Below, piece by piece: positions 48,342-56,145 of a stretch of 64,000 bases of DNA. The notes under the pieces are model-generated. The model saw only the letters and a program-made list of their open reading frames with translations. It ran no database searches and had not been told where the DNA came from. Position 1 is the first letter of the stretch; every line of letters starts with the position of its first letter. The DNA comes from Pseudomonadota bacterium (GTDB taxonomy: Bacteria; Pseudomonadota; Gammaproteobacteria; Burkholderiales; Ferrovaceae): contig JAJZEH010000110.1 in assembly GCA_021805725.1 (NCBI GenBank), positions 124,001 to 188,000 on the forward strand, read 5' to 3'. The translations under genes were made by a program, and so were the position numbers.

Positions 48342-49283
48342 ATGAATTTTAGAGAATATAAAATTGGTAGCCGTTTTTTCGCTCTGGCACTTGGCGGCTC
48401 GATGACCATCACGCTGTTTATGCCGAGCCTGGACATCGGTTCGGTGAGCGCAACAGAAATCGCCATGGACAAGCAGCTTTGGGCGGGCCATGAAAGCGGC
48501 TTCAGCCTGGAAGACCCCCTGCTGCTGGGGTGGCACAAGCCTTACAAGGTCCTGCTGAAGGCCGACCCCAAGACCGGTCAGCCCATGGACCCCACGTATG
48601 CCTATGTGTACGAGAAGGGAACGCCGTTTCCCGGGGGCATTCAGCACCCGGACAATCTGGGTCCGGCCGCCAAGAAGCTGAGCATCGACAAGGGCCACAT
48701 CCTCGAAGCCAACAAGAATGCGGGCGCAGTGTTCATGGTCAAGTCGGATGACCAGAAGCAGTATTACATTGAAAATGCCACTGCCACCCAGGGATGGACC
48801 CCGGAGGGGGTGCTGAAGACGGCGGGCGACGAGAACACGCAGCACGCCGCCGCGGGCAAATCCCTGTTCGTACGCGAAGGCTGCTGGTGGTGCCACACCC
48901 TGCTGCCCGAGCAGACGCAGGATTGGCAGGTATTTGGTGCTCCTCCGATGCTGGGTGACTTCAATGGCGAATCCCCCACGGCTTTCGGTTCTGACCGCAA
49001 GGCGCCGGACATCCTCCACGTGGCTTCGCGCAACGCTTCCAAGGAATGGATGATGTTGCACTTCTTCAATCCCCGGCTGGTGCAGCCGCATTCCATCATG
49101 CCCCGCTTTGATTACCTGTGGGGTCCCGTGGATGCGAGCGGCAAGAAGATCGACTTTGCCAAGTGGCGTGCGGAATACAACGAATATCGCGAAGGCAAGC
49201 GCATTACACCTCCTGAGGTGCCGATGTACGCCAGCAACAGCGAAATCCGCAACCTGATCGACTTTGTGATGAACTTGAAGTAA
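48342..49283 (+). CDS. ccoO: CcoO-like monohaem cytochrome c subunit
   Basis: A 313-residue protein with an N-terminal membrane helix (about 11-28), a large periplasmic insertion of about 120 residues, and one haem site GCWWCH (C181-H185), followed by a HSIMPRF methionine. CcoO usually has the haem motif near residue 65-75, so this one carries a long extra N-terminal domain. It is the expected electron-entry partner of the CcoN-like protein. Confidence 0.87.
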   Translation: MNFREYKIGSRFFALALGGSMTITLFMPSLDIGSVSATEIAMDKQLWAGHESGFSLEDPLLLGWHKPYKVLLKADPKTGQPMDPTYAYVYEKGTPFPGGIQHPDNLGPAAKKLSIDKGHILEANKNAGAVFMVKSDDQKQYYIENATATQGWTPEGVLKTAGDENTQHAAAGKSLFVREGCWWCHTLLPEQTQDWQVFGAPPMLGDFNGESPTAFGSDRKAPDILHVASRNASKEWMMLHFFNPRLVQPHSIMPRFDYLWGPVDASGKKIDFAKWRAEYNEYREGKRITPPEVPMYASNSEIRNLIDFVMNLK

Positions 49284-49367
49284 TCGGGTCGGTTGATGAG
49301 ACAAGACCGGTCGGGCTGCGCAAACAGGCACTTCGGCCGGTCAACCAAACGAGGGGAGAACTAGAAA

Positions 49368-49994
49368 ATGACATGGAAAATGGATGCACCCATGGTGACG
49401 TTGAGCGATGACGCCACCACGCTTAAAAACGAAGCCTTGTGGGAGAAGGAAGACCTGGGTGGTCTCACCGAAGACAATAATCCAATCCCGAAACCGGTGA
49501 TCTGGCTGGTGTTGCTGACCGTCATCACGGCGTTTCTGGTGACGGCGCCGCTTTGGGGACAGCGTCCCACCGCAGCGCTGTACCAGTCTTATGTAAACTC
49601 CATGGACAAGCCGGAAGTTCTGGCTGCCAAGGATGACGATGAAGCGATGCAGAAGATCGTGGCCATGAACAAGGGCACCAGCAATGATGCGTTGCTGGAG
49701 CGCCACCCGCTGACCATGGACGACCTTCGCATGATCAAGGATCAGGTCAAGGCCCTGGAAGCCAAGGGCGTGGACATGCGCGATTACACGGTGGTTGGCA
49801 ATCATGTGGTCATTGCCAACTTTGAGGGCAACTACCGCCCCGACGGCACGCGCATTCGCCAGCAACCCTGGTGGGACAAGGGTTACACCATCGACCTGTT
49901 TTATCTGTCCTATTTCTTCCTGGCGGTTTTCCTGATCGTCAAGCGCCTGCCGCCGACCACGTGGCAACCGCGCCATGGTCACGGAAGCCACTGA
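49368..49994 (+). CDS. Unknown two-helix oxidase-unit protein
   Basis: A 208-residue protein with helices near residues 44-64 and 175-195 and about 110 residues between them, predicted periplasmic. No haem, metal or thiol motif is seen, and no family is recognised. It occupies the slot of a third oxidase subunit (after ccoN and ccoO), where a dihaem CcoP would normally be. Spacing of 84 bases from ccoO includes a weak imperfect hairpin. Confidence 0.75.
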   Translation: MTWKMDAPMVTLSDDATTLKNEALWEKEDLGGLTEDNNPIPKPVIWLVLLTVITAFLVTAPLWGQRPTAALYQSYVNSMDKPEVLAAKDDDEAMQKIVAMNKGTSNDALLERHPLTMDDLRMIKDQVKALEAKGVDMRDYTVVGNHVVIANFEGNYRPDGTRIRQQPWWDKGYTIDLFYLSYFFLAVFLIVKRLPPTTWQPRHGHGSH

Positions 49995-50020
49995 AACCTT
50001 ACGGACATTAGGAGTACGAC

Positions 50021-50128
50021 ATGATTGAACTGGATTACGGCCCTCTGGCCATGCTGCTTCCCATCAGCATCGTTTTTGTAGCACCTTTCATTTACAGCTT
50101 TTTTGTCGATAACTTCGACAAGAAGTAA
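50021..50128 (+). CDS. Micro-gene: 35-residue single-helix protein closing the oxidase unit
   Basis: ATG with AGGAG upstream encodes MIELDYGPLAMLLPI followed by more helix and the charged end DNFDKK. One membrane helix of about 21 residues. Ends 26 bases before a strong terminator. Similar in kind, not in sequence, to the 32-residue micro-gene upstream of ccoN. Confidence 0.65.
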   Translation: MIELDYGPLAMLLPISIVFVAPFIYSFFVDNFDKK

Positions 50129-50153
50129 CAATCTCCTCGTTTAAGCAGCAATG

Positions 50154-50188
50154 ACATGCCACACCTGACGGTGTGGCATGTGTCTTTT
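50154..50188 (+). terminator. Terminator after the core oxidase unit
   Basis: A 12-bp perfect stem ACATGCCACACC/GGTGTGGCATGT with loop TGAC, followed by GTCTTTT. It ends the unit 46382-50128 and separates it from the accessory genes. Confidence 0.85.
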
Positions 50189-50205
50189 GAGCTTGAAGCG
50201 GTTCA

Positions 50206-50535
50206 GTGGAAGCAGCCATCATCATCATCGATTCTTTTCTCAACCGCATCGGCCAGAACGCGTTCTCTGCAGCACTGGCCAGTGCAGAGACTTCCGCCAA
50301 GGTGGATTTGAGCATTGAGGGTATGCGCAGCCAGCGCTTTGGCGTCGGTGTGTTTATTTTTCTCATGATCGGTATACTGGTCTTCAGCGGAATCATCTAC
50401 GCTGTCGCCCGCGGCAAGCATGCTCCCAAGCACATGAAAACCGGCGAGAAGATGATGTTTGGGGCCATCATCATGGGGGTTGTGGTGGCCGTCATATTTG
50501 GTGCCACGCAGATGTTGTCGGGCGTTTTGTTCTAG
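50206..50535 (+). CDS. Small two-helix membrane protein
   Basis: A 109-residue unknown with helices near residues 48-68 and 82-104 and a soluble N-terminal 45 residues. GTG start is the longest option but has a weak ribosome binding site and is close to the preceding terminator; the true start may be further in. No family recognised. Confidence 0.55.
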   Translation: MEAAIIIIDSFLNRIGQNAFSAALASAETSAKVDLSIEGMRSQRFGVGVFIFLMIGILVFSGIIYAVARGKHAPKHMKTGEKMMFGAIIMGVVVAVIFGATQMLSGVLF

Positions 50536-50598
50536 GCATGGATTGAACCATAGGGTCTTTTGTCACTCCAACGCATTGGTAGAAAGGGGAGCTACGCT

Positions 50599-50874
50599 AT
50601 GAATTATCTGGATTCTCTGGGGGATGGATGGACCATCTATCTCTGGCTGGTAGTGGGTGCACTGATCATCGCCGCCAGTATCTACGGCATTCGGTGGGCC
50701 TCGCGCAATGAGCAGTTTGACGAGGACATCAAGTATCTGGTGTTTACCGAGACTGACAAGGACAAAATGTCCCCGGAAGAATTCGCCAAAAGCCGGCAAG
50801 TGCTGACGGCCCAGGAAGCCAGCCGTGAACGCGTGCTGAGCCAGCAGAACGGGGAGCGCAACCGGGCAGCATGA
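50599..50874 (+). CDS. CcoS-like oxidase maturation protein
   Basis: A 91-residue protein with one N-terminal helix (about 12-30) followed by WASRNEQFDEDIKYLVFTETDKD. CcoS, the small cbb3 maturation factor, has a helix followed by a similar W-A-x-x-x-x-Q-F/Y-D-D-L motif, so this is probably a CcoS variant with an extra 40-residue cytosolic tail. Start at 50599 follows AAAGGGGA. It overlaps the next gene by 4 bases. Confidence 0.65.
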   Translation: MNYLDSLGDGWTIYLWLVVGALIIAASIYGIRWASRNEQFDEDIKYLVFTETDKDKMSPEEFAKSRQVLTAQEASRERVLSQQNGERNRAA

Positions 50875-51359
50875 AACGCGGTGAGAAGGTTGTTCTGGCG
50901 CTGATGGCGGTCATGGTGGTGGGGGTCATGCTGCGCAACGTGTGGGTGAATAACCACGAAACCGACAAGGATCGGGGCATCCCCTTTTACACCACTGCCT
51001 CGCCTGATCTTACCAGGCAGGCCTCGGAACTTTATCGGCAGCAACAATGCCGTCAATGCCATTCGCTCTGGTCGGTGCGCAACATGATGGAATCTGTGCC
51101 GGCACCAGCCCTGGACGGCATCGGTTCATTGCGCGACGAGGCATGGTTCTATCAGTATTTTTCTGCGCCCAATCCCCAGGCCATCCTGCCCAGCCGCCTC
51201 AAGCCGGAATACCGCATGCCCTCCTATGCATCCCTGACGGACGATGAGCGACGTACCCTGGCCCGCTACATGGCAAGCCTCAAGGTGCAGGACTGGTATC
51301 TGGTGGAAACCCGCAAGGCCGAATACGAAAAGCTGACCGGAAAAGATTACCGTCCATGA
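50871..51359 (+). CDS. Membrane-anchored monohaem cytochrome c
   Basis: A 162-residue cytochrome with signal-anchor helix (about 7-22) and one haem site CRQCH near residue 61; the axial methionine is probably in YRMPSYASL. Similar in layout to small c-type subunits of oxidases. It could be the electron donor or a CcoP substitute for the CcoN/O-like oxidase. Overlaps both neighbours by 4 bases. Confidence 0.85.
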   Translation: MKRGEKVVLALMAVMVVGVMLRNVWVNNHETDKDRGIPFYTTASPDLTRQASELYRQQQCRQCHSLWSVRNMMESVPAPALDGIGSLRDEAWFYQYFSAPNPQAILPSRLKPEYRMPSYASLTDDERRTLARYMASLKVQDWYLVETRKAEYEKLTGKDYRP

Positions 51360-51832
51360 AAGCCGTACCCAAACCGGACAACGGTCGCATCACGCGTGGC
51401 CTGGTGGCCATCCTGCTGGCCATGGTGCTCAACCACCTGGGGGATCGGCTGCTGGGCGTCAAAATCGAGATTTTCACGGGGATAGCCTATTTCAGCCCGC
51501 TGTGGATCGTGGATGTATTCATGGTTCCCCTGGTTTGCGGCATCCTGGTTTCCATCATTTACGGGATGGGAGGCAAATGGCTGTGCTATTTCCCGCCCAT
51601 GATCGTGCGGGCCGTCAGTTACTATGAAGTGGCCAACATCACCGGTGTTCCCCAGGGGGCGGCTTTGATTCCGCTGGGCTGGTGGGGCTTCTTCGTCATC
51701 CTGGTCGTCGAGTCTGCGGTGATTGGTGGCGTGTTGGGTGAGGTCATGGTGAAGCGAACCTACGGACGCCGTGCCCGGCATCTGGTTTACAAGGACCGCG
51801 CGCCCGCCGACCAGAAGAAGCCGGGGGCCTGA
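51356..51832 (+). CDS. Unknown membrane protein
   Basis: A 158-residue protein with three to four helices (about 15-32, 44-70, 100-125) and a basic C-terminus. No motif or family recognised. It begins inside the preceding cytochrome gene (4-base overlap) and ends 5 bases before the FGE-like gene, so it is part of the accessory operon. Confidence 0.7.
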   Translation: MKAVPKPDNGRITRGLVAILLAMVLNHLGDRLLGVKIEIFTGIAYFSPLWIVDVFMVPLVCGILVSIIYGMGGKWLCYFPPMIVRAVSYYEVANITGVPQGAALIPLGWWGFFVILVVESAVIGGVLGEVMVKRTYGRRARHLVYKDRAPADQKKPGA

Positions 51833-51837
51833 CGCCA

Positions 51838-52908
51838 GTGTTTTCAAGAAGCGCCAGACCGCTCACGCCGCTGGAGCGGCAACGACGCAAACGTTACCTC
51901 TCTGCAACCTTCATCACCTGCATCGTTCTGGTGATGATCGGGAGCACGCTGCATGTGATCAAGCTGGGGGCAGGGCGCATGGAAGACATGCGCAGCCTTG
52001 CCACATATGACCTCAAGGAAGAGAAAACCCGGGTACGCGCTGCCGGCGAGGACATCTCCTTGCAGGAGAGTCACGAAGCCGGGCACGCCAGCAACCGGGG
52101 GTACACGGTGGTGGAAGCGGAACGACTGCTTTCAAGGGAACAGTGGCAGGATCTCGATACCATGATCACGATTCCTGCCGGTCCTTTTAGCATGGGGACC
52201 AACCTCGATCGAGCCGACCTTCAGGACAAACCGGAACACACCGTCACCCTGCCCACCTACTCCATCGACAAGTATCTGGTGAGCAACGCACAATATGCCC
52301 GCTTCGTTGCTGCAACCAAGCGTCGGCCGCCGCTCAGCTGGAAAAATGGGAGAATTCCCCAGGGCGAGCAGCTGTACCCTGTCACCATGGTGACCTGGTA
52401 CGATGCCAAGGCCTATGCGGAATGGGCGCACAAGCGCCTGCCCACGGAGGCGGAATTTGAAAAGGCGGGTCGCGGTACGGATGCCCGAAGATGGCCGTGG
52501 GGCAACAAGATGGAGCCCGATCGGGTCAACACCTATTACAACGTGGGTTCGGCCAGCAACGTCAATGCGCTCCCCAAGGGGGCAAGCCCCTACGGCGTGA
52601 TGGATCTGTCGGGTAATGTGGATGAATGGATGGCCGACGACTTTCTGCCCTATGAGGGCTCAAAGGCGCCCTACGGACTGTTTCAGGGCAAGGTCTCGGT
52701 GGTTTCCACGGCTGAGGACAGGGCGCTCAAACTCTCCGAGCAGAAAACCGTTGACCGGCACTACAAGGTGCTGCGCGGTGGTTCATGGAAAGGCGATCCA
52801 TTTTCCACGTCGCTTTTCCATAGAAATTATGCATTTGCCAACTATGCTTCCGACTTCTACGGCTTTCGCTGCGCCAGCGATGTGAAGGAAAAGGCCACAA
52901 AACCATGA
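51838..52908 (+). CDS. Membrane-anchored FGE-sulfatase-like protein lacking catalytic cysteines
   Basis: A 356-residue protein with a signal-anchor helix (about 24-44) and a C-type-lectin-like FGE domain (residues about 110-350): IPAGPFSMGTN, TWYDAKAYAEWAHKRLPTEAEFEKAGRG, GVMDLSGNVDEW, VLRGGSWKGDP and GFRCA. In formylglycine-generating enzymes two copper-binding cysteines lie in the segment after RGGSW; here that stretch has none. It is therefore likely a structural or binding relative, such as the NirV-type proteins near denitrification genes. GTG start. Confidence 0.85.
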   Translation: MFSRSARPLTPLERQRRKRYLSATFITCIVLVMIGSTLHVIKLGAGRMEDMRSLATYDLKEEKTRVRAAGEDISLQESHEAGHASNRGYTVVEAERLLSREQWQDLDTMITIPAGPFSMGTNLDRADLQDKPEHTVTLPTYSIDKYLVSNAQYARFVAATKRRPPLSWKNGRIPQGEQLYPVTMVTWYDAKAYAEWAHKRLPTEAEFEKAGRGTDARRWPWGNKMEPDRVNTYYNVGSASNVNALPKGASPYGVMDLSGNVDEWMADDFLPYEGSKAPYGLFQGKVSVVSTAEDRALKLSEQKTVDRHYKVLRGGSWKGDPFSTSLFHRNYAFANYASDFYGFRCASDVKEKATKP

Positions 52909-53150
52909 AACTGTCATCGCTTTCCATGGCGGTACTTCCCGCGTTGCTCTTGATGGCGGGTCCCAGCGAGGCCCTGGACAGTTACCGCTACCTGCATGTC
53001 ACCATCGATACGCCATGGGGCATTTTCCTGTTTCTGCTGATCGGCATCTTTGCGCCCTTCATCCTGATGGCCGTGCTGGTATGGCGCCATTCCGGAGACA
53101 AGGCGCCCGATTCCCCAGAGACCAAACCGCCAGAGCAGCCCGAACCATGA
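52905..53150 (+). CDS. Small exported membrane protein
   Basis: An 81-residue unknown with a signal peptide (about 1-23), a periplasmic stretch SYRYLHVTIDTPWG, one helix (about 38-60) and an acidic, proline-rich cytosolic tail. Overlaps the FGE-like gene and the next gene by 4 bases each. No family recognised. Confidence 0.68.
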   Translation: MKLSSLSMAVLPALLLMAGPSEALDSYRYLHVTIDTPWGIFLFLLIGIFAPFILMAVLVWRHSGDKAPDSPETKPPEQPEP

Positions 53151-53521
53151 ACCCCATATTCCGTCGCTGGCTACAGCAACTGATGTTGCTGTTGCTGTTG
53201 TCATTTTCCCTGACGCCGCTGGTACAGGGGGCCGAGGCACCACGAGACGTCAATGGGGTGCAGGTACTGGAAGCTTTTGATCGCCAGCAGGCCGACCGGG
53301 TGGACTCGGCTGCCGCGATCGGTGACAAAAAAAAGCACCTCATCATGTTCCTGCTGGGCATTCCCCTGTTGATCCTGTTGCTGACGACCGGCGCGGTGGG
53401 AATAGCCATGGGAATCTTTGGCAAGCCGCTCTTCCTGCTGCACATGATACTGGCAGGCCTCACCATGACGCTGGCCCTGGTGCACGTGATCGTGGGGCTC
53501 GTCTGGTTCTACCCCTTCTGA
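53147..53521 (+). CDS. Small membrane protein
   Basis: A 124-residue unknown with a signal peptide (about 1-29), a short soluble part (APRDVNGVQVLEAFDRQQADRVD) and two helices (about 66-88 and 96-121) with histidines in HMILAG and HVIVG. The ATG at 53147 is used because it begins a signal sequence; the longer frame upstream overlaps the previous gene. Confidence 0.68.
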   Translation: MNPIFRRWLQQLMLLLLLSFSLTPLVQGAEAPRDVNGVQVLEAFDRQQADRVDSAAAIGDKKKHLIMFLLGIPLLILLLTTGAVGIAMGIFGKPLFLLHMILAGLTMTLALVHVIVGLVWFYPF

Positions 53522-53531
53522 TTTCGCACGC

Positions 53532-56138
53532 ATGGGTTGGCTCACCCTGCTCTATGGGGGCTCAGGCCTCATCAGCCTGGCCTACGAGGTGCTGTGGGCC
53601 CGCATGCTCTCGCTGCAATTTGGCGTAAGCGTATTCGGGGTGGTGGTCACTGTGGCCGCTTTCATGACCGGGCTGGGTCTGGGCAGTCTGGCCCTGGCGA
53701 GGCGCGCAGCGCGCGTCAGGCATCCCCTGCGGCTCCTGGCGTTGCTGGAGGGCGGGGTAGCCCTGTTTGCCCTGCTGCTGCCTTGGGGCATTCAGTGGAC
53801 CGGGCCGGTCATCGATGCGGCTGCGGCCCGCCTTTCCCCCGAGCTCTGGCATGCCCTGATGGCTGTTGCCAGCTTTCTGTTGTTGACGCTTCCCGCGACT
53901 GCCATGGGGGCGGGCTTCCCCCTGATCCTGCAGGCGCTGGGGCATTCCCGCCAGGCCCTGGGACGCCTGTACGGTTTCAATACCCTGGGCGCCGTATTGG
54001 GGGCCTTGCTGCCGCTGGTGCTTTTGCCCGCGTTGGGATGGAGCATGGCGCTGCGCATCGTGGCCCTGTTTGGGCTGGGAGTGGCGTTGGGATTTTTCTT
54101 GATCGGGGACAGACCTCATTTTGGGGACAGACCCCGAGAGGGGGTCTGTCCCCAAAATGAGGTCTGTCCCCAAAACCGTCCCGCCTTGGGGCTGTTGCTG
54201 GCCTATGGCGCGCTCGGGGGGGCGAGCCTGGTGTTGGAAGTGGCCTGGACCCGGCTGTTTGGTTTGGTCCTGCTGCGTACCGAGTACGTGCTGGCCCTGA
54301 TCCTGGCTGTTTTCCTGAGCGGCATAGGATTGGGTAGCCTGATCGCATCAAGGTATCAGGGCTCCCGCGGGTTGGCATGGTTGCCCTGGTGTGGCGCCGG
54401 GTTTGCCCTGCTGGGCCTGCGGGCGCTTCCCTGGGTTTCGGCCTGGGTGGAACAGGCACGCTGGAGTTCCCTGGGTACGGCGCTCACCCTGGAGGGTGGC
54501 GTGTTGTTGGTGCTCACTCTTCCCGTCACGCTGGTGCTTGGAGCCTGGTTGCCCGTCCTGGCGCGCCAATCGCAGAGCAGCGGCCTGGAGCTTTACGGCG
54601 CCAATGCGCTCGGCGCCGCATTGGGGGCAATCCTGGCTGGAGGTCTGCTGATCCCGGGAGTGGGCACGGCGGCCACCCTGGTTCTGGCGGCGCTTGCCAT
54701 GTTGCTGTTGGGGCTGACCTGGAATCGCCCATTGAGGCTCTGGATGGTCCCGGCCTTCCTGGCTTTTGGCGCCGCGGGGTACAGCCTTGCAGCGCTCCCG
54801 CCAGCTTCCGCGTTGTTGCCCCAGGCCCTCGCCGGCAGCCAGGATCTGTACCGCTACGAGGACGCCATTGCCATCACGCAGGTGGTGGAGCAGGCAGACG
54901 GCCAGCGCGTGCTGCTCACCGACCTGCAGCGCCGCGATGCTTCCAGCGAACCCACAGCAGTTTTCGTGCAGGGTAACCAGTCGCGGCTGCCCTTGCTGTT
55001 GCACCCCGCGCCGCACTCAGTGCTGTTTCTGGGGTTGGGAACGGGAATCTCGGATGCCGGTAGCGCGCCCTATCCCGAACTGCAGCGCAGTGCCGTGGAG
55101 TTGTCCCGCGGTGCCATCCTGGCGGCGCAGCGCTGGTTTGCGCCGCTCAATCAGGAGGTGCTGGACCGTACGACCATCCACCAGGACGATGCGCGCCATT
55201 TTCTGAGTGCCAGCTCCGGGCATTACGACGTGATCGTCGGCGACCTGTTTCACCCAGACCTCGCCGGGGTAAGTTCCCTCCTGTCGGTGCAGCAGTTCGA
55301 ACGCGCACGCGCGCGCCTGTCACAGCAGGGGGTGTTCGTGCAATGGCTGGCGCTCAACCAGTTCGATCCGGAATCCTTGCGGGTGGTGCTGCGCAGTTTT
55401 CGAGCCGTGTTTCCGGAAGCCCAGTTGTTTCTGGACGGAATGCACCTTGCCCTGGTAGGGCCGCGCGGCGCCTGGATGGGGGCCCCAGCCGTGCTGGACA
55501 ACCTGCGGCGTCTGACTCCCGGGCAACGGCGCGACGCCACGGCCGGGGAAGGGGAGATGACCTGGCTGGGGCGCTACTGGGGGCCAATCGTGGAGAGCCC
55601 GGGACCGAAGCAGGATGAATGGGCCCCGGTGATCGAGTTTCGCCTGCCGCGGGTGCGCTACGGGTCGAGCGTGGACGTTTCGGTCCTGTTGCAGCAATTG
55701 CTGGACATCCGTCCGCGGGTGGAGCAGGCGCAAACCCTGTTGCAGGTCCCGCCGGCGCTGCAACCCGAGTTTCAACGCGCCTACATCGGCACCGAGCTGA
55801 TGGCGCGCAGCTGGGTGGCCGCGATGCGTGGTCAGGCCAACCAGGCGGATCGCCTGATTGGCATGGCCTATGCGGCCAATCCGCACGACCGCTGGACGGC
55901 CTATGCCCTCTCGGACCTGATGCTGTCACGGCTGGATGGGGCCGTGGCGCGTGGTCTGGATCGCCAGCAGGCCTTGCAGAAATTGTTGCAGATGAATCCC
56001 TGGCAGACCGATGCATTGCGTGCCTTATGGCGTGAACAGGTCAGCCGGGGGGATCCCCAGGCTGAAGCCACGCGGTTGCGCCTGCTGCAGCTCAGTCCAC
56101 TTGACCGCGAAGCCCGGTCAGCGAAGAATGAACGATGA
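53532..56138 (+). CDS. Transporter-spermidine synthase-like fusion protein with palindrome insert
   Basis: An 868-residue protein. Residues 1-430 hold about fourteen helices in two halves of MFS-like type (GGSGLISLAYEVLWARML; GGASLVLEVAWTRLFGLVLL). Residues about 440-680 resemble a spermidine synthase/SAM-methyltransferase fold (SVLFLGLGTGISDAG; HQDDARHFL; YDVIVGDLFHP), and the end is helical. The canonical GGGDG is GLGTG, so polyamine synthesis is doubtful. Near residue 195 a 67-base palindrome adds about 22 residues between the two halves without breaking the frame. Confidence 0.88.
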   Translation: MGWLTLLYGGSGLISLAYEVLWARMLSLQFGVSVFGVVVTVAAFMTGLGLGSLALARRAARVRHPLRLLALLEGGVALFALLLPWGIQWTGPVIDAAAARLSPELWHALMAVASFLLLTLPATAMGAGFPLILQALGHSRQALGRLYGFNTLGAVLGALLPLVLLPALGWSMALRIVALFGLGVALGFFLIGDRPHFGDRPREGVCPQNEVCPQNRPALGLLLAYGALGGASLVLEVAWTRLFGLVLLRTEYVLALILAVFLSGIGLGSLIASRYQGSRGLAWLPWCGAGFALLGLRALPWVSAWVEQARWSSLGTALTLEGGVLLVLTLPVTLVLGAWLPVLARQSQSSGLELYGANALGAALGAILAGGLLIPGVGTAATLVLAALAMLLLGLTWNRPLRLWMVPAFLAFGAAGYSLAALPPASALLPQALAGSQDLYRYEDAIAITQVVEQADGQRVLLTDLQRRDASSEPTAVFVQGNQSRLPLLLHPAPHSVLFLGLGTGISDAGSAPYPELQRSAVELSRGAILAAQRWFAPLNQEVLDRTTIHQDDARHFLSASSGHYDVIVGDLFHPDLAGVSSLLSVQQFERARARLSQQGVFVQWLALNQFDPESLRVVLRSFRAVFPEAQLFLDGMHLALVGPRGAWMGAPAVLDNLRRLTPGQRRDATAGEGEMTWLGRYWGPIVESPGPKQDEWAPVIEFRLPRVRYGSSVDVSVLLQQLLDIRPRVEQAQTLLQVPPALQPEFQRAYIGTELMARSWVAAMRGQANQADRLIGMAYAANPHDRWTAYALSDLMLSRLDGAVARGLDRQQALQKLLQMNPWQTDALRALWREQVSRGDPQAEATRLRLLQLSPLDREARSAKNER
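54105..54171. repeat. Perfect 31-bp inverted repeat, GGGGACAGACC family, inside the fusion gene
   Basis: Arms 54105-54135 and 54141-54171 are exact reverse complements around loop GAGAG. Each arm has two core copies, GGGGACAGACCTC and GGGGACAGACCCC, joined by ATTTT. It is translated as a stretch with repeats of GDRP and VCPQN. Same family as the repeats at 24456 and 26340. Confidence 0.93.
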
Positions 56139-56145
56139 GACGACC

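Noticed and set aside
49284..49367. Possible hairpin between ccoO and the next gene
   Set aside because: The stem is interrupted (GGTTGA and CCGG separated on the left arm) and no U-run follows.
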